Positions 1-8,101 of a DNA stretch of 37,794 bases are shown here, one piece after another. Every line of letters starts with the position of its first letter. Within the stretch, counting starts at the first letter, position 1. A model generated the notes under the pieces. It ran no database searches, was not told where the DNA came from, and saw nothing but the letters and a program-made list of their open reading frames with translations. Both the position numbers and the translations under genes were made by a program. This DNA is from a virus. Location: IMG/VR virus record IMGVR_UViG_3300049027_000104, positions 1-37,794 of that record. One strand, written 5' to 3'.

Positions 1-134
1 CGCTTATAGGTCTCGATAACAAATTCTTGTCTGTTCATGCTGCTCAGGAATATCTTGCTCATAAGGTGGGCATAACTCGTGAGTATGTAAATAGAATACT
101 TTTGAAGTTTGAAGAAGTAGGACTCATTCGATCA
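1..134. repeat. Left copy of the terminal overlap
   Basis: These 134 bases are the same as 37661-37794 except at position 8 (A here, T at 37668). Both versions give an isoleucine codon (ATA or ATT) in the reading frame that crosses the join. The simplest reading is that the map is circular, or circularly permuted, and the assembly ends overlap. A true terminal repeat is less likely because it would lie inside a gene. Confidence 0.95.
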
Positions 135-1013
135 ATTTACCGACATATGAAATCTAATATTTATCGCATCGCGAACTTCTTTTATATTCCAAAAATTAGG
201 GCAAAACTTGCTCGCTTTTTTAGGGCTTGTAAGTGGATGCCGTGGAAGCATTTAGTGTTCCGAAATGGTGGTTGGCAAAAGCGCGATTCAGAGCTAAATG
301 TCACACAATATAAACAGAGTAATTTATATATATCTAATCTCTCTTCTAAGACTAGTGATATAAGAGTCACTGTATATAGAAAGAGGGACTTTGAGGAGTG
401 GCCGGTGGACCAAAATCCAATACGCCAGTCGATCCGCAATTTGAAGCAACTTAATCTCTCCCGACTTGGTCAAATTAATCTCATGCAATTCCCTGACGAC
501 GCGATCAACGCTGCCGCAAAACACTTGTCGATGCTCCAGCACATCAAAGACCCTTATGCCTGGTTCTTTGATCTCTGTCGCGACTACTGCACTCAGCAGG
601 GACTCCCTGTAAACGAATCTCTTTCACAAGAGCTTAAGAAGAAACACATTACTCGAGATATGCCAATGACATTACAACCGCTTTCAAGTTCTCAAGCAGC
701 ACATCTTGCAGCTAAAACTGTATCTCATGCTTTACGGGATCAACCAAGACAATACCCACAAAAGGTGGAAGAGGTTCAGCGCCAGGAGAAATATGCCGCC
801 TGGAAGAAATCTCCTGAGATACAAGATGCTCTCCAAAGAGACAAAGAGAAGCTTGGCCGCGTACAGCGCAATATCACAGCCATGTCCCTTTCTGAGCTCA
901 AACAGTTCTACAAGGGAATCAATCCTTCCATGCTCGAGTACCTCATGAAGATAGCTCCAGAAGAAGAGAAAGTGCGCTACGTCCAGGCTATGACCCTTAA
1001 CGAAGCATCCTAG
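1..1013 (+). CDS. Winged-helix replication initiator-like protein (3' part)
   Basis: This is the larger, C-terminal part of a protein of about 387 residues whose ATG is at 37510 across the circular join. The N-terminal third reads as a winged helix: a helix ending LLVLNSLIG, then SVHAAQEYLAHKVGITREYV, a recognition helix and a basic wing (RSIYRHMKSNIYRI). This resembles the DNA-binding domain of lambda-O-like or plasmid RepA-like initiators. The remainder is basic and helical, with a charged stretch near residues 315-345. It lies downstream of a Cro-like regulator and before RusA, the place of a replication gene in lambdoid phages. The initiator role rests on fold and position; a transcription regulator is the alternative. 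Confidence 0.55.
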   Translation, partial: LIGLDNKFLSVHAAQEYLAHKVGITREYVNRILLKFEEVGLIRSIYRHMKSNIYRIANFFYIPKIRAKLARFFRACKWMPWKHLVFRNGGWQKRDSELNVTQYKQSNLYISNLSSKTSDIRVTVYRKRDFEEWPVDQNPIRQSIRNLKQLNLSRLGQINLMQFPDDAINAAAKHLSMLQHIKDPYAWFFDLCRDYCTQQGLPVNESLSQELKKKHITRDMPMTLQPLSSSQAAHLAAKTVSHALRDQPRQYPQKVEEVQRQEKYAAWKKSPEIQDALQRDKEKLGRVQRNITAMSLSELKQFYKGINPSMLEYLMKIAPEEEKVRYVQAMTLNEAS

Positions 1014-1082
1014 TTTTGCTAGAGTGACTTACCTAGGCCCCACCGAGAACAGCAATAAAAATGGCCTCAGTTGAATTTTTCT

Positions 1083-1520
1083 ATGGTGGGCCGCATGGTA
1101 GACTCAAAAAAAGAAATAAGATCTCATAAAACAAGAAATTATATCATCGACGGCGATCCTGTAGCGTGGAGCCGCCCTGGCAAGAATGGTTTTAGGTCCT
1201 ACGACACCCAAAAGGCTCTCAAGTTGGCTCGAGGTATTCAGTTGCAAGAGCAATATGATGGCGAGCAGTTTAAAGGTCCTCTTCGCCTTGAGGTATGTTT
1301 TTACTTTTCTCCGCCGCCAAGCAAAAGGCCAGCAGATCGTAATTCACTTATTGGGCGTCCACATGTGTATCGTCCCGACTTAGATAATCTCGTTAAGTTT
1401 CTGAAGGACCTATCGGTAGATTGTGGATTACTCAAGGACGACTGTATTATACACTCGGTAATCGCAAAGAAATCGTATGATATACGAGCTCGTACAGAAT
1501 TTACCTTTATTGAGGAGTAA
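1083..1520 (+). CDS. rusA: RusA-family Holliday junction resolvase
   Basis: RusA enzymes cut four-way DNA junctions as dimers. The protein has the family pattern: an early strand with DGDPVAWSRPG, a central strand LRLEVCFYFSPPPSKR, and the acidic metal-binding segment RPDLDNLVKFLKD followed by GLLKDDCII, which supply the conserved aspartates. About 145 residues is normal for the family. It follows the initiator-like gene and would act with the ERF protein of the leftward operon to resolve recombination intermediates or trim DNA before packaging. The start is uncertain: ATG at 1083 or 1095, neither with a strong Shine-Dalgarno site. Confidence 0.88.
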   Translation: MVGRMVDSKKEIRSHKTRNYIIDGDPVAWSRPGKNGFRSYDTQKALKLARGIQLQEQYDGEQFKGPLRLEVCFYFSPPPSKRPADRNSLIGRPHVYRPDLDNLVKFLKDLSVDCGLLKDDCIIHSVIAKKSYDIRARTEFTFIEE

Positions 1521-1522
1521 GA

Positions 1523-1936
1523 ATGTTTGGATTCGGAATGGTTCCTCCCAAAGAAGTCGCACAAGCTGCTCTCCGGAAACCAGAAGTCGTTGAGAAGTAT
1601 TACTGGAAGAATGATCGCTGGAATCTCATAGAAGATGAAGAGAGACATATCCACAACGGAGCTACCTACTCTTTATGGAGTCATCAAGATACTGTCCTCT
1701 TCCAGATAACAACCATCAAGGGTGGAGTTGAATGTTTCGCTGCGCTTAACTTTCCCACCGGAAGATATTTTGCCAAGAGAGAGCATCTGATCAAGGTTTT
1801 GTCGCCAAACGAAGAGATGTATTATATTATATTGCCAAGACATATACTCTCAGATCACCAAGCTCAGCAATTGGTCAAGTTTTTGGAGAAGGGCGATAAT
1901 GACACCACATTATTTGAAGATAAAAAAAGCTGCTGA
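1523..1936 (+). CDS. Hypothetical protein, 137 residues
   Basis: The ATG lies three bases after the rusA stop, with GAGGAG overlapping the end of rusA, so the two are translationally linked. The protein is a mixed alpha/beta globular type with no motif I recognise. It is acidic at the C-terminus and lacks a signal peptide or membrane segment. Its last 38 bases overlap the next small helix-turn-helix gene in another frame. Confidence 0.7.
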   Translation: MFGFGMVPPKEVAQAALRKPEVVEKYYWKNDRWNLIEDEERHIHNGATYSLWSHQDTVLFQITTIKGGVECFAALNFPTGRYFAKREHLIKVLSPNEEMYYIILPRHILSDHQAQQLVKFLEKGDNDTTLFEDKKSC

Positions 1937-2078
1937 ATTTCTCGGGGTTCACCCTAATACGCTCCGCAATTGGGAGCGCAACAAGAAGATTACTACTCAT
2001 CGCAATCCCCTTAACCGCTACCGGTTATACAAAAAAGAAGATCTCGAAGCACTGCTTATCAATATAAAAACTATGTAG
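1899..2078 (+). CDS. Small MerR-like / excisionase-like helix-turn-helix protein
   Basis: This 59-residue frame starts MTPHYLKIKKAAEFLGVHPN and continues TLRNWERNKKI, the classic helix-turn-helix of MerR and helix_turn_helix_17 (excisionase-type) proteins. It ends with the wing motif RYRLYKKEDLEALL. GGAG at 1885-1888 gives a well-spaced ribosome-binding site inside the preceding gene. Such short proteins act as transcription regulators or as Xis-like DNA-bending factors. No integrase is visible, so a regulatory role is more likely. Confidence 0.85.
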   Translation: MTPHYLKIKKAAEFLGVHPNTLRNWERNKKITTHRNPLNRYRLYKKEDLEALLINIKTM

Positions 2079-2096
2079 TAGATGGTGAGGGCTAAG

Positions 2097-2612
2097 ATGA
2101 AAAAACCCCATAAGTGCGGCAAGCTTGAGAGTGAATTAAATACTCCTTCTCCTAAACCGATGACAAAGCCTCAATTAATTGAGCAAGGAATTGTTGAGAG
2201 ACACTCTGAGATTGCTTTCTATAGAGATATTAACAATCTACGAGAAGATCTTGTTTATTATCTTTTCAGGCCCAGTGACGTAACTTATTTTTACTCGCCC
2301 GACAACTGCGATCCCATGAAAGCCATTATAAGTTATGGCGAAGAAGAGATTTGGGTATTCGAGCACTCAATACACAAAACGGCTAGTTCAGAATATCCAT
2401 ACGCTGTTTACTCTAGGCAAGATTTTCATTACACAAAAAAGCAAAGTTATAAAGAATATCTAGCTCGCGCCGCATCTCATGGAGTTGTTCCTTGCCATGA
2501 TAAGAAGTGTCCGATTTGGCAGGCGTATAGGGATATAGAGCTCAAGGTGAGTGATATATTTAGAGAGTTTGAGAGTTTTAAATATAATGTGCGATCAGGG
2601 AGATGCTCTTGA
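2097..2612 (+). CDS. Hypothetical protein, about 171 residues
   Basis: I chose ATG 2097 because GTGAGG at 2085-2090 sits six bases upstream; ATG 2082 is an in-frame alternative. The protein is soluble and rich in aromatic residues. C156 and C162 (counting from 2082) sit in the motif PCHDKKCPIW. No family is recognised. Its end overlaps the putative small terminase start by ten bases, showing tight coupling. Confidence 0.65.
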   Translation: MKKPHKCGKLESELNTPSPKPMTKPQLIEQGIVERHSEIAFYRDINNLREDLVYYLFRPSDVTYFYSPDNCDPMKAIISYGEEEIWVFEHSIHKTASSEYPYAVYSRQDFHYTKKQSYKEYLARAASHGVVPCHDKKCPIWQAYRDIELKVSDIFREFESFKYNVRSGRCS

Positions 2613-3172
2613 TGAAAAAAACTAAAGAAACTACTAACCCAATCATCGCTCCAGATGGCACTAGGAAATACGCGCGGAGAATGAAAGATCGTAACCATCC
2701 CGATTATGACCGCAATGCTTCTGGTATTCCTGCTTCAGGATCTAAGTCTCATGGAAAGCCACCCTGGCTTCAAAAGATACCCCACGACGAGAAGACTCAG
2801 AATGCTCTTGCTGATGAAATGGTAGCTTGGTCCCAAGAAGAGACAGCTGAAGCCATAGAGCAATTCCCTCTTTCTAAGAAGTATCCTGTCTCTAAGTTCT
2901 ATGCGATCCAGAAGGATAATGAGTACTTTAAGGACGCTCTTGAAACAGCTCGCTATAACATAGGTATGCGTAGAGAGCGCAATGCTCGTAAGCGCAAAGA
3001 AGATGGCAATATCATCATGAAGCTCCACCCCCTCTATAACACAGAGTATCGTGACCTGCTTATGGAAAAAGTGAAAACGTATGGCGAATCGAGTGCCACC
3101 ACCATACAAGTAATTGAGACGCCTGTTCCAGGTTCGGACATGGTCCCGAGGCGGAAAGTGTCTGATAGTTAA
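2603..3172 (+). CDS. Putative terminase small subunit
   Basis: Small terminase subunits bind phage DNA and hand it to the packaging motor. The protein has a basic, proline-rich N-terminus, then a helical domain with an HTH-like arrangement: MVAWSQEETAEAIEQFPLSK, followed by PVSKFYAIQKDNEYFKDALE and ARYNIGMRRERNARKRK. The motif serine-x-x-phenylalanine/tyrosine-x-W/I followed by an 'xxEYFKDALE' helix is common in phage TerS proteins. It lies about 6 kb upstream of the large subunit, with an accessory island between them. The assignment is by pattern only; another DNA-binding protein is possible. Confidence 0.5.
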   Translation: MLLMKKTKETTNPIIAPDGTRKYARRMKDRNHPDYDRNASGIPASGSKSHGKPPWLQKIPHDEKTQNALADEMVAWSQEETAEAIEQFPLSKKYPVSKFYAIQKDNEYFKDALETARYNIGMRRERNARKRKEDGNIIMKLHPLYNTEYRDLLMEKVKTYGESSATTIQVIETPVPGSDMVPRRKVSDS

Positions 3173-3189
3173 TTATTTAGGGTTGTTTG

Positions 3190-3378
3190 ATGCGTATCAT
3201 ATATTCCATAGTGTGCCTCATTGTTATTTTTTATCTTATCCGTGGGTTTAGGAATTCTGCATTGTCATTTGCATATAGTTTGGAAAAAGAAGATGAGTTT
3301 GCTTCATTCGCTGGCGTAATTATCTTTGGACTACTACTTTGGTTTATGGCGCAGCATATTTACCAGCATTGCATTTGA
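3190..3378 (+). CDS. Small two-helix membrane protein
   Basis: This 62-residue protein has an N-terminal hydrophobic helix (IYSIVCLIVIFYLIRGF), a short charged loop, and a second helix (FAGVIIFGLLLWFMAQHIY). The ATG at 3190 is preferred over TTG 3187; AGGGTTG lies just upstream. Two short helices joined by a charged turn would suit a holin, but no lysis genes surround it, so this is only a possibility. Confidence 0.6.
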   Translation: MRIIYSIVCLIVIFYLIRGFRNSALSFAYSLEKEDEFASFAGVIIFGLLLWFMAQHIYQHCI

Positions 3379-3398
3379 TTAATTTATAAGGGTTTTTT

Positions 3399-3740
3399 AT
3401 GAGTCAGAACCTTGTAAAAAAAGATATTAGTGGTTGGACGCGATCTTATTCTAAATATTATTGGGCGCCCTTAGATTATCATGTCAAAAATAACGATATG
3501 TTTCTATTTGATTCTAGCGCGCCGGATGAAGGATCTAGGATTGTACTTAGGGTCGATGACGAGCCTGTTGTGGGTTGGGTTACTTTGTGGAGCTTGGTTG
3601 TCGGCAAGGATTGTAGCCCTAGTGACTTTAAGGGTCGTAAGGGTGCTTGGGTATATGATTCTAAATTTCCTCATTCAGATGATCAAACATACTACCTAGG
3701 ACATCGCTTTAAGCATGTTTCAGAACAGGAAGGCGCCTGA
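3399..3740 (+). CDS. Hypothetical protein, 113 residues
   Basis: A soluble protein, rich in tryptophan and tyrosine, probably beta-rich (GSRIVLRVDDEPVVGWVTLW). It follows the small membrane protein after 20 bases with a weak AAGGG ribosome-binding site. No family is recognised. It is the first of a run of small unknown genes in one direction. Confidence 0.65.
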   Translation: MSQNLVKKDISGWTRSYSKYYWAPLDYHVKNNDMFLFDSSAPDEGSRIVLRVDDEPVVGWVTLWSLVVGKDCSPSDFKGRKGAWVYDSKFPHSDDQTYYLGHRFKHVSEQEGA

Positions 3741-3763
3741 TAATTAAATAAGGAGATATCACT

Positions 3764-4177
3764 ATGTCTTACTATGTTCACCTTGGTGATATTAAGGGTA
3801 TTTACGCAAAACTTGGATCGACTGAAGTCTATCTCGCTATCACTGGCGAGTTTAGTAGATATGTAAAGCCGATTATGTATCTACCTATAAGTAAAACTTA
3901 TGTTGAAGATTGGGGGCCTGATCCTGTTTTTGACGTTAAAGATTATAACTGCCTTGAAGATCTTCCCGATGGTTGCATGGAAGTTGTTTTAGGTACTAAA
4001 AATAAGATGGCAATCGTTCGCTTTTTAGAGCTTCAATATATTGAGAAGCGGATCAGTGATGGATCATTAAAGAGAGAAGATGCTTACCCTCTTCCTGATA
4101 ATTGCTGGAATTATATAGGTCATGTAAGGAATAGGGAACTTAGAAAGTGTCCTTGTTTGGTTGAGGGACTAAGATGA
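3764..4177 (+). CDS. Hypothetical protein, 137 residues
   Basis: AAGGAG at 3750-3755 is a good ribosome-binding site. The protein is globular, with alternating strands, and ends in a cysteine-containing basic tail (RKCPCLVEGLR). Its stop overlaps the start of the next gene by four bases (ATGA). No known domain is recognised. Confidence 0.7.
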   Translation: MSYYVHLGDIKGIYAKLGSTEVYLAITGEFSRYVKPIMYLPISKTYVEDWGPDPVFDVKDYNCLEDLPDGCMEVVLGTKNKMAIVRFLELQYIEKRISDGSLKREDAYPLPDNCWNYIGHVRNRELRKCPCLVEGLR

Positions 4178-4386
4178 AACTATTCGGTGAAAAACATGAG
4201 TGTGGCGGATGTTTACTCAATCTTGACGAGGGATACAAGGTAGATTCTAAGTACGTTCCATCTACTTGGGGATTTATCCCTACAAATAATGATTGTTGTA
4301 AGTGGGTTGTATTTGGGGTCTGTGATAAAAGTAAAACAAGATTAATGATGCCTTGTGACCATTTGGCTGCAGTATTGAAGGATTAA
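4174..4386 (+). CDS. Small Cys-containing protein, 70 residues
   Basis: It overlaps the preceding gene by four bases. Seven cysteines (CGGC, CC, C, C) spread over 70 residues suggest metal binding or a zinc-ribbon-like fold. There is no signal peptide. The function is unknown. The next gene starts three bases after its stop. Confidence 0.65.
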   Translation: MKLFGEKHECGGCLLNLDEGYKVDSKYVPSTWGFIPTNNDCCKWVVFGVCDKSKTRLMMPCDHLAAVLKD

Positions 4387-4388
4387 AT

Positions 4389-5063
4389 ATGTGGATATCA
4401 GTTAAAGATCGTATGCCTCAACCAGGCGAGAATGTTGTTGTTTGTTGTGGAAATCAACTGGCGACCGCCTTCTTTGATGGGATACAATTTGGCAGTGATT
4501 TAAGTGATTTATGTAACGATGATGAGTCTGGTTGTAGGCCTATTCCGTCTCATTGGATGCCTATAGGTGATTTTACTTCGATTATCAGTTTTCCTGGCGC
4601 TGGTGAGCGTTTTGATAATTCTCGTGTTTCTTTAGCGTGGAAGTATAGGAGACTTTTTGCAAATTTGTTTTGCGAATTAGGTTTGTCTAACATTATTAAA
4701 GATATGAATGCTGTGGGCGAATTTTGGGGAATAGATATAGACGTTGACGGTGGTAAAAAAAGATACTACTTCACTCCGTGGACCTCTGATGAAAATATTT
4801 TGAGTAATGTTAAGTGGATTTATTGTCTCGTTAAGATCCGTGAGGATTTTGCTAAAGATTTTAATGAGAGATATGACGATCCTGAAAATCCTTTAACTAA
4901 AGAAGAGATGATTAAGTATGTTTTCTATGGAGATGAAGCTCTGTATGAGAAGTTTAATGCTTATGAGTATTATGGAGATCGCTGCGTTCAGTGTGTTAAG
5001 GGAGTTCCTAGGGGCCCTGGGCATGAGCACTGGAGTATAAGCATGAAGTCTACTGTGGAATGA
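4389..5063 (+). CDS. DUF551-domain protein, 224 residues
   Basis: The N-terminus (WISVKDRMPQPGENVVVCCG, then SHWMPIGDF around residue 55) matches the DUF551 pattern, a small domain of unknown function common in phages. After it comes an unrelated soluble region of about 150 residues with YYFTPWTSDENI and an acidic helix. Two short DUF551-like proteins sit downstream of terL (10976 and 11242). The role is unknown. Confidence 0.75.
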   Translation: MWISVKDRMPQPGENVVVCCGNQLATAFFDGIQFGSDLSDLCNDDESGCRPIPSHWMPIGDFTSIISFPGAGERFDNSRVSLAWKYRRLFANLFCELGLSNIIKDMNAVGEFWGIDIDVDGGKKRYYFTPWTSDENILSNVKWIYCLVKIREDFAKDFNERYDDPENPLTKEEMIKYVFYGDEALYEKFNAYEYYGDRCVQCVKGVPRGPGHEHWSISMKSTVE

Positions 5064-5075
5064 GGTTGGTAAATA

Positions 5076-5573
5076 ATGCACAAAAGAGAGAATCTCGCGC
5101 GAGATGTTAGAAGGATATTGAAGTACTGGGAAGCTCCGATTCAGAATTTTTGGATTGATAATGGAAGTGTGTGTTTTACAGTTAAAGAGCTTGGGAAGTT
5201 GTCTTTAGAAATAGAAATGACTTGTCCTTTGCTGGTTGCTCGAGAAGTTTTCTTCAAGGCCTCTCAGCGGAGATTTGGATTAAATCATTCTCATGCTCTC
5301 ATAAGTAAGTTCGGTCTCGATGATGATTTTAGAAATCACATTCTCTTTGAGGATAATTCTCAACAACAAAAAAGATATTCTAATCCGTTGCCGGAAAGCT
5401 TGGGAATAGATTGTGATAGTCGTTTTTGTGTTTCACATACACAAGAGATAAGAGCTATTTGTGAGAAGTCGAGAAAAGAAGCAAGAGAAGTGAAATTAGA
5501 TTTATCTAAATCGCAAGATTCAGTTGTAGTTTCAAAAAAGAGTGGTTGGTTTTGGCGATTAATTAAGGGTTAG
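5076..5573 (+). CDS. Hypothetical protein, 165 residues
   Basis: GAGG at 5063-5066 precedes the ATG. The protein begins with a basic helix (RENLARDVRRILKYWE) and a beta hairpin (SVCFTVKELGKLSLEIEM). It ends in a charged helix and a tryptophan-rich amphipathic tail (SGWFWRLIKG) that could touch a membrane. The RNA ligase gene starts five bases after its stop, so the two are probably expressed together. No family is recognised. Confidence 0.65.
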   Translation: MHKRENLARDVRRILKYWEAPIQNFWIDNGSVCFTVKELGKLSLEIEMTCPLLVAREVFFKASQRRFGLNHSHALISKFGLDDDFRNHILFEDNSQQQKRYSNPLPESLGIDCDSRFCVSHTQEIRAICEKSRKEAREVKLDLSKSQDSVVVSKKSGWFWRLIKG

Positions 5574-5577
5574 ATTT

Positions 5578-6180
5578 ATGAAAAAGATAATAACGTTATT
5601 TAAAAGAGACATGTCATCTCGTGATAAAAAGGTGATTAACGAGGTTAATCCTGGAGCTGAGTGGGTCATAGAAGGTAAGGGAATCGCCACAAGAAAGTGG
5701 GACGGAACTTGCTGTATGGTCCAGGATGGAAAGTTTTACAAACGATATGACGCCAAAGCTGGCAAAACTCCCCCTGTAGGATTTATTCCTGCGCAAGAAC
5801 CAGATAAGGTTACCGGCCATCATCCAGGATGGTTACTAGTTGATCAGAACGATCCTGCGGATAAATACCATATGGAGGCTTGGAATGCGCACTGTGAATT
5901 GGTTAAGTTGGGATACGAGAAACCACTGGAAGATGGTACCTATGAGCTCTGCGGACCTAAGATAAATGGTGGTAATGAGACTAGGTTTGGAGATCATGTC
6001 TTAATTAAGCATGGTGAGCACGTATACTCAAATGTTCCTACAGAGTTTGAGGCGTTAAAGCGATGGTTGGCCCCTAGGAATATTGAAGGAATAGTATGGC
6101 ACTCTCCTTCTGGCGAGATGGTGAAGATAAAGAAAAAAGATTTTAAAGATATAAACCCTAGTGGTGAAGTTTGGATGTAA
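5578..6180 (+). CDS. RLIG1-like (DUF5565) RNA ligase
   Basis: Ligases of this superfamily move AMP from ATP to a lysine and then to a 5' phosphate before sealing to a 3' OH. Motif I is RKWDGTCC with K40 as the expected nucleophile. E123 in YELCG fits motif III, EGIVWH (170-175) motif IV and VKIKKK (182-187) motif V. The surrounding words GFIPAQE, PGWLLV, KINGGNE and IKHG recall, from memory, the vertebrate C12orf29/RLIG1 protein, which is an ATP-dependent RNA ligase, rather than T4 Rnl1 or DNA ligases. At 200 residues it is a nearly bare catalytic core. A polynucleotide kinase partner is not visible. Its likely role is repair of cleaved host or phage RNA. Confidence 0.8.
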   Translation: MKKIITLFKRDMSSRDKKVINEVNPGAEWVIEGKGIATRKWDGTCCMVQDGKFYKRYDAKAGKTPPVGFIPAQEPDKVTGHHPGWLLVDQNDPADKYHMEAWNAHCELVKLGYEKPLEDGTYELCGPKINGGNETRFGDHVLIKHGEHVYSNVPTEFEALKRWLAPRNIEGIVWHSPSGEMVKIKKKDFKDINPSGEVWM

Positions 6181-6181
6181 T

Positions 6182-6574
6182 ATGAAAACTAAACTTTACT
6201 TTGAATTCCCTGAATGGATTGTTGGAGATTGGAAGGGTAATGAAGAGCGCGTCTTTAGGGAGTTTCTTAATGATTTCGTGAGGACATCTACCTGTCTGGA
6301 TCAGTATCCTTATCCTCGTGAGGCAAGTCCTGGTCCTGAATTTGTATTTGTTGCATGTAACATTGAGTCTTTTATCTATTGTCGTCGAACTATAGCTGAG
6401 AGTCTGAGTAAAAATATGAAAGACTTTATTCCTGTTGATAAATATCCTTCTCAGCTTAACGTTTTGGTTAATGAAGTAGGAGTAATTGGTCACTTTAGGG
6501 TAGTTATTCGAGATGATTTAGATGGTTTAAGTGGAGAGCTAGTGCACAATTTTACAAGGATAGGTAATGAATAA
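6182..6574 (+). CDS. Hypothetical protein, 130 residues
   Basis: The ATG at 6182 is one base after the ligase stop. The frame is open further upstream, but that part overlaps the ligase. The protein is alpha/beta and soluble (KLYFEFPEWIVGDWKGNEER near the start, then FVFVACNIESF). No motif is recognised. It overlaps the HU gene by eight bases, so ligase, this protein and HU form one translational unit. Confidence 0.65.
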   Translation: MKTKLYFEFPEWIVGDWKGNEERVFREFLNDFVRTSTCLDQYPYPREASPGPEFVFVACNIESFIYCRRTIAESLSKNMKDFIPVDKYPSQLNVLVNEVGVIGHFRVVIRDDLDGLSGELVHNFTRIGNE

Positions 6575-6845
6575 AAAGATGCTGATGGCCAGGATGTCTA
6601 AGTTAACAAAATTTACTCAGCAGGACTGTAAGAAGTCGATTGAGGCATTTATTGATTCGGTTATGTTTTATCTGAAGGCGGGCAAGAAAGTCATTCTTAC
6701 TGATTTTGGTGTGTTTAAAATCTTGAAGCGTAAAGAGCGTATCGGAGTAAACCCTCAGACAGGTAAAAAGATGAATATAAAGGGCAAGCGAGTAGTGAAG
6801 TTTGTTCCTGGAAAAGAGTTGCGCGAAGCTGTTGTGAGGAAGTGA
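6567..6845 (+). CDS. HU/IHF-family DNA-binding protein
   Basis: HU proteins are dimers that bend DNA. The family pattern is clear: two N-terminal helices (KLTKFTQQDCKKSIEAFIDS), VILTDFGVFKILKRKER, then the DNA-gripping arm with VNPQTGKKMNIKGKR and the closing VKFVPGKELREAV. The length of 92 residues is standard. A phage-borne HU may help form packaging or recombination complexes, or compact the genome. It is encoded in an accessory island beside the RNA ligase. Confidence 0.93.
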   Translation: MNKKMLMARMSKLTKFTQQDCKKSIEAFIDSVMFYLKAGKKVILTDFGVFKILKRKERIGVNPQTGKKMNIKGKRVVKFVPGKELREAVVRK

Positions 6846-6846
6846 T

Positions 6847-7728
6847 ATGAGTAAAAACTTTGAATGCTGTGGAAAATCTATTGTAGCTGGTGGCAGTAGA
6901 GATAATCTTCGGTCCATGTATGGTCACTTCAATAAGGTGTATGTGGTCAAAAAAGATGGTGCCTTTGGAGAAAATTGGCTTCTGGGTATGCCAAGTGGCG
7001 ATACCATAAAACTGCTGCCACTTAATTCTATTAAGGGATATTATGTATCTAGCAGAGAATTTGGGTATAAGCCTCTTCAGTACTTGGATATATCATGGGA
7101 CGATCAATCCTTGATGGATTTCAATTTTATATTCCCCTTGTCGGGAGTTCCAACTATAGTTCCTCTAAATAAAGCTTTGCCAGAGTATATTTTCTCTGTT
7201 AATGAAGGGGCTGAGAGAATATTTGATCATATTGAGTCTAATCATCCTAAAAAGATTGAAACCTGTGCTTGTAGGGCTAGTTTTAGTGATTTAGATAGAG
7301 AATTTGATGTATATAATATGATTTTCCAAGGAAGAGTTGAGTCGATGCTTAAAGCGCTTGGCCTTCAAGATTTTGAATTAAAGTTTAAGCTTGAAAGTCC
7401 TTTAAGAGCTAAGTTATCTGCGTTCTTGGGCAAATGGGGTTATGAAGTTTTCAATATTGAAAACTTTTCAAATCCACAAAGAGCGGCTATTGAAATATTT
7501 ATAGGTCTTACGATACAAAAGAATTCGTTGCCTGCATTGATGAGCGAATATCTCTTTTATGATGACCTAGTTAAGAAAGATGTATTTGATGGTGATGATA
7601 AGCTCTTTGATAGATATGTGGCCATTAAAAATAATCAACCATATATAGATAAGGTTGCTGCGGATGAGTTGAAAAAGAAGCGATCTGGTTTTAAGTTTAA
7701 GAATGGTAAAGTGCATTGGGTTGAGTGA
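6847..7728 (+). CDS. Hypothetical protein, 293 residues
   Basis: It starts one base after the HU stop. The N-terminal 120 residues look beta-rich and the C-terminal half mostly helical (FQGRVESMLKALGLQDFELK, YLFYDDLVKKDVFDGDDK), ending with a basic tail GFKFKNGKVHW. There is no signal peptide or membrane segment. It is the largest unknown protein of the accessory island. Confidence 0.7.
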   Translation: MSKNFECCGKSIVAGGSRDNLRSMYGHFNKVYVVKKDGAFGENWLLGMPSGDTIKLLPLNSIKGYYVSSREFGYKPLQYLDISWDDQSLMDFNFIFPLSGVPTIVPLNKALPEYIFSVNEGAERIFDHIESNHPKKIETCACRASFSDLDREFDVYNMIFQGRVESMLKALGLQDFELKFKLESPLRAKLSAFLGKWGYEVFNIENFSNPQRAAIEIFIGLTIQKNSLPALMSEYLFYDDLVKKDVFDGDDKLFDRYVAIKNNQPYIDKVAADELKKKRSGFKFKNGKVHWVE

Positions 7729-7767
7729 TGAATTTGATGACTCCAATCTTCTGATAAGGATGAAAAC

Positions 7768-8100
7768 ATGATGTTCTTACTTCTCTTCCTTTGTTTTAAT
7801 GCCTTCTCGGCGTCACAACAGCTTCCAAGGATCGCTAGCCCTGCTAATCAGAGATCTTCGCTTAAGATTGGGAATCAGACTGTCTCTATTGCTTCCGTAC
7901 GATCCCATAAAGTTCTTATAGAGGTATATGGCTCTGATCACAGCTTTTGGGGAATGACGCTCTTAGCTAAGCACTCTATTAGAGATGCCTATATAGAAAA
8001 AGGCCTCCTGAAGATTGTATGGCGATGTCCTAGCTTAGTGGGACATGTTTGTACTTGGTATAACTTGGATGATGAAAATATTTTGGGAAAGAAAAGTTAG
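7768..8100 (+). CDS. Small secreted or periplasmic protein
   Basis: The start MMFLLLFLCFNAFSA is a signal peptide with a plausible cut after the second alanine-containing triplet (FSA). The mature part, about 95 residues, is beta-rich with two cysteines (WRCPSL and HVCTWY) that could form a disulphide. AAGGA precedes the ATG. It is exported by the host, so a role at the cell surface, such as exclusion or lysis timing, is conceivable. It is not a recognisable lysozyme or spanin. Confidence 0.65.
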   Translation: MMFLLLFLCFNAFSASQQLPRIASPANQRSSLKIGNQTVSIASVRSHKVLIEVYGSDHSFWGMTLLAKHSIRDAYIEKGLLKIVWRCPSLVGHVCTWYNLDDENILGKKS

Positions 8101-8101
8101 A

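Noticed and set aside
1-134. True short terminal repeats of a linear genome (T7-like)
   Set aside because: The repeat lies inside a continuous coding frame and is more simply an assembly overlap of a circular or permuted molecule.
1061-1129. Short frame MASVEFFYGGPHGRLKK before rusA
   Set aside because: It overlaps the rusA start in another frame, has only 22 codons and no ribosome-binding site.
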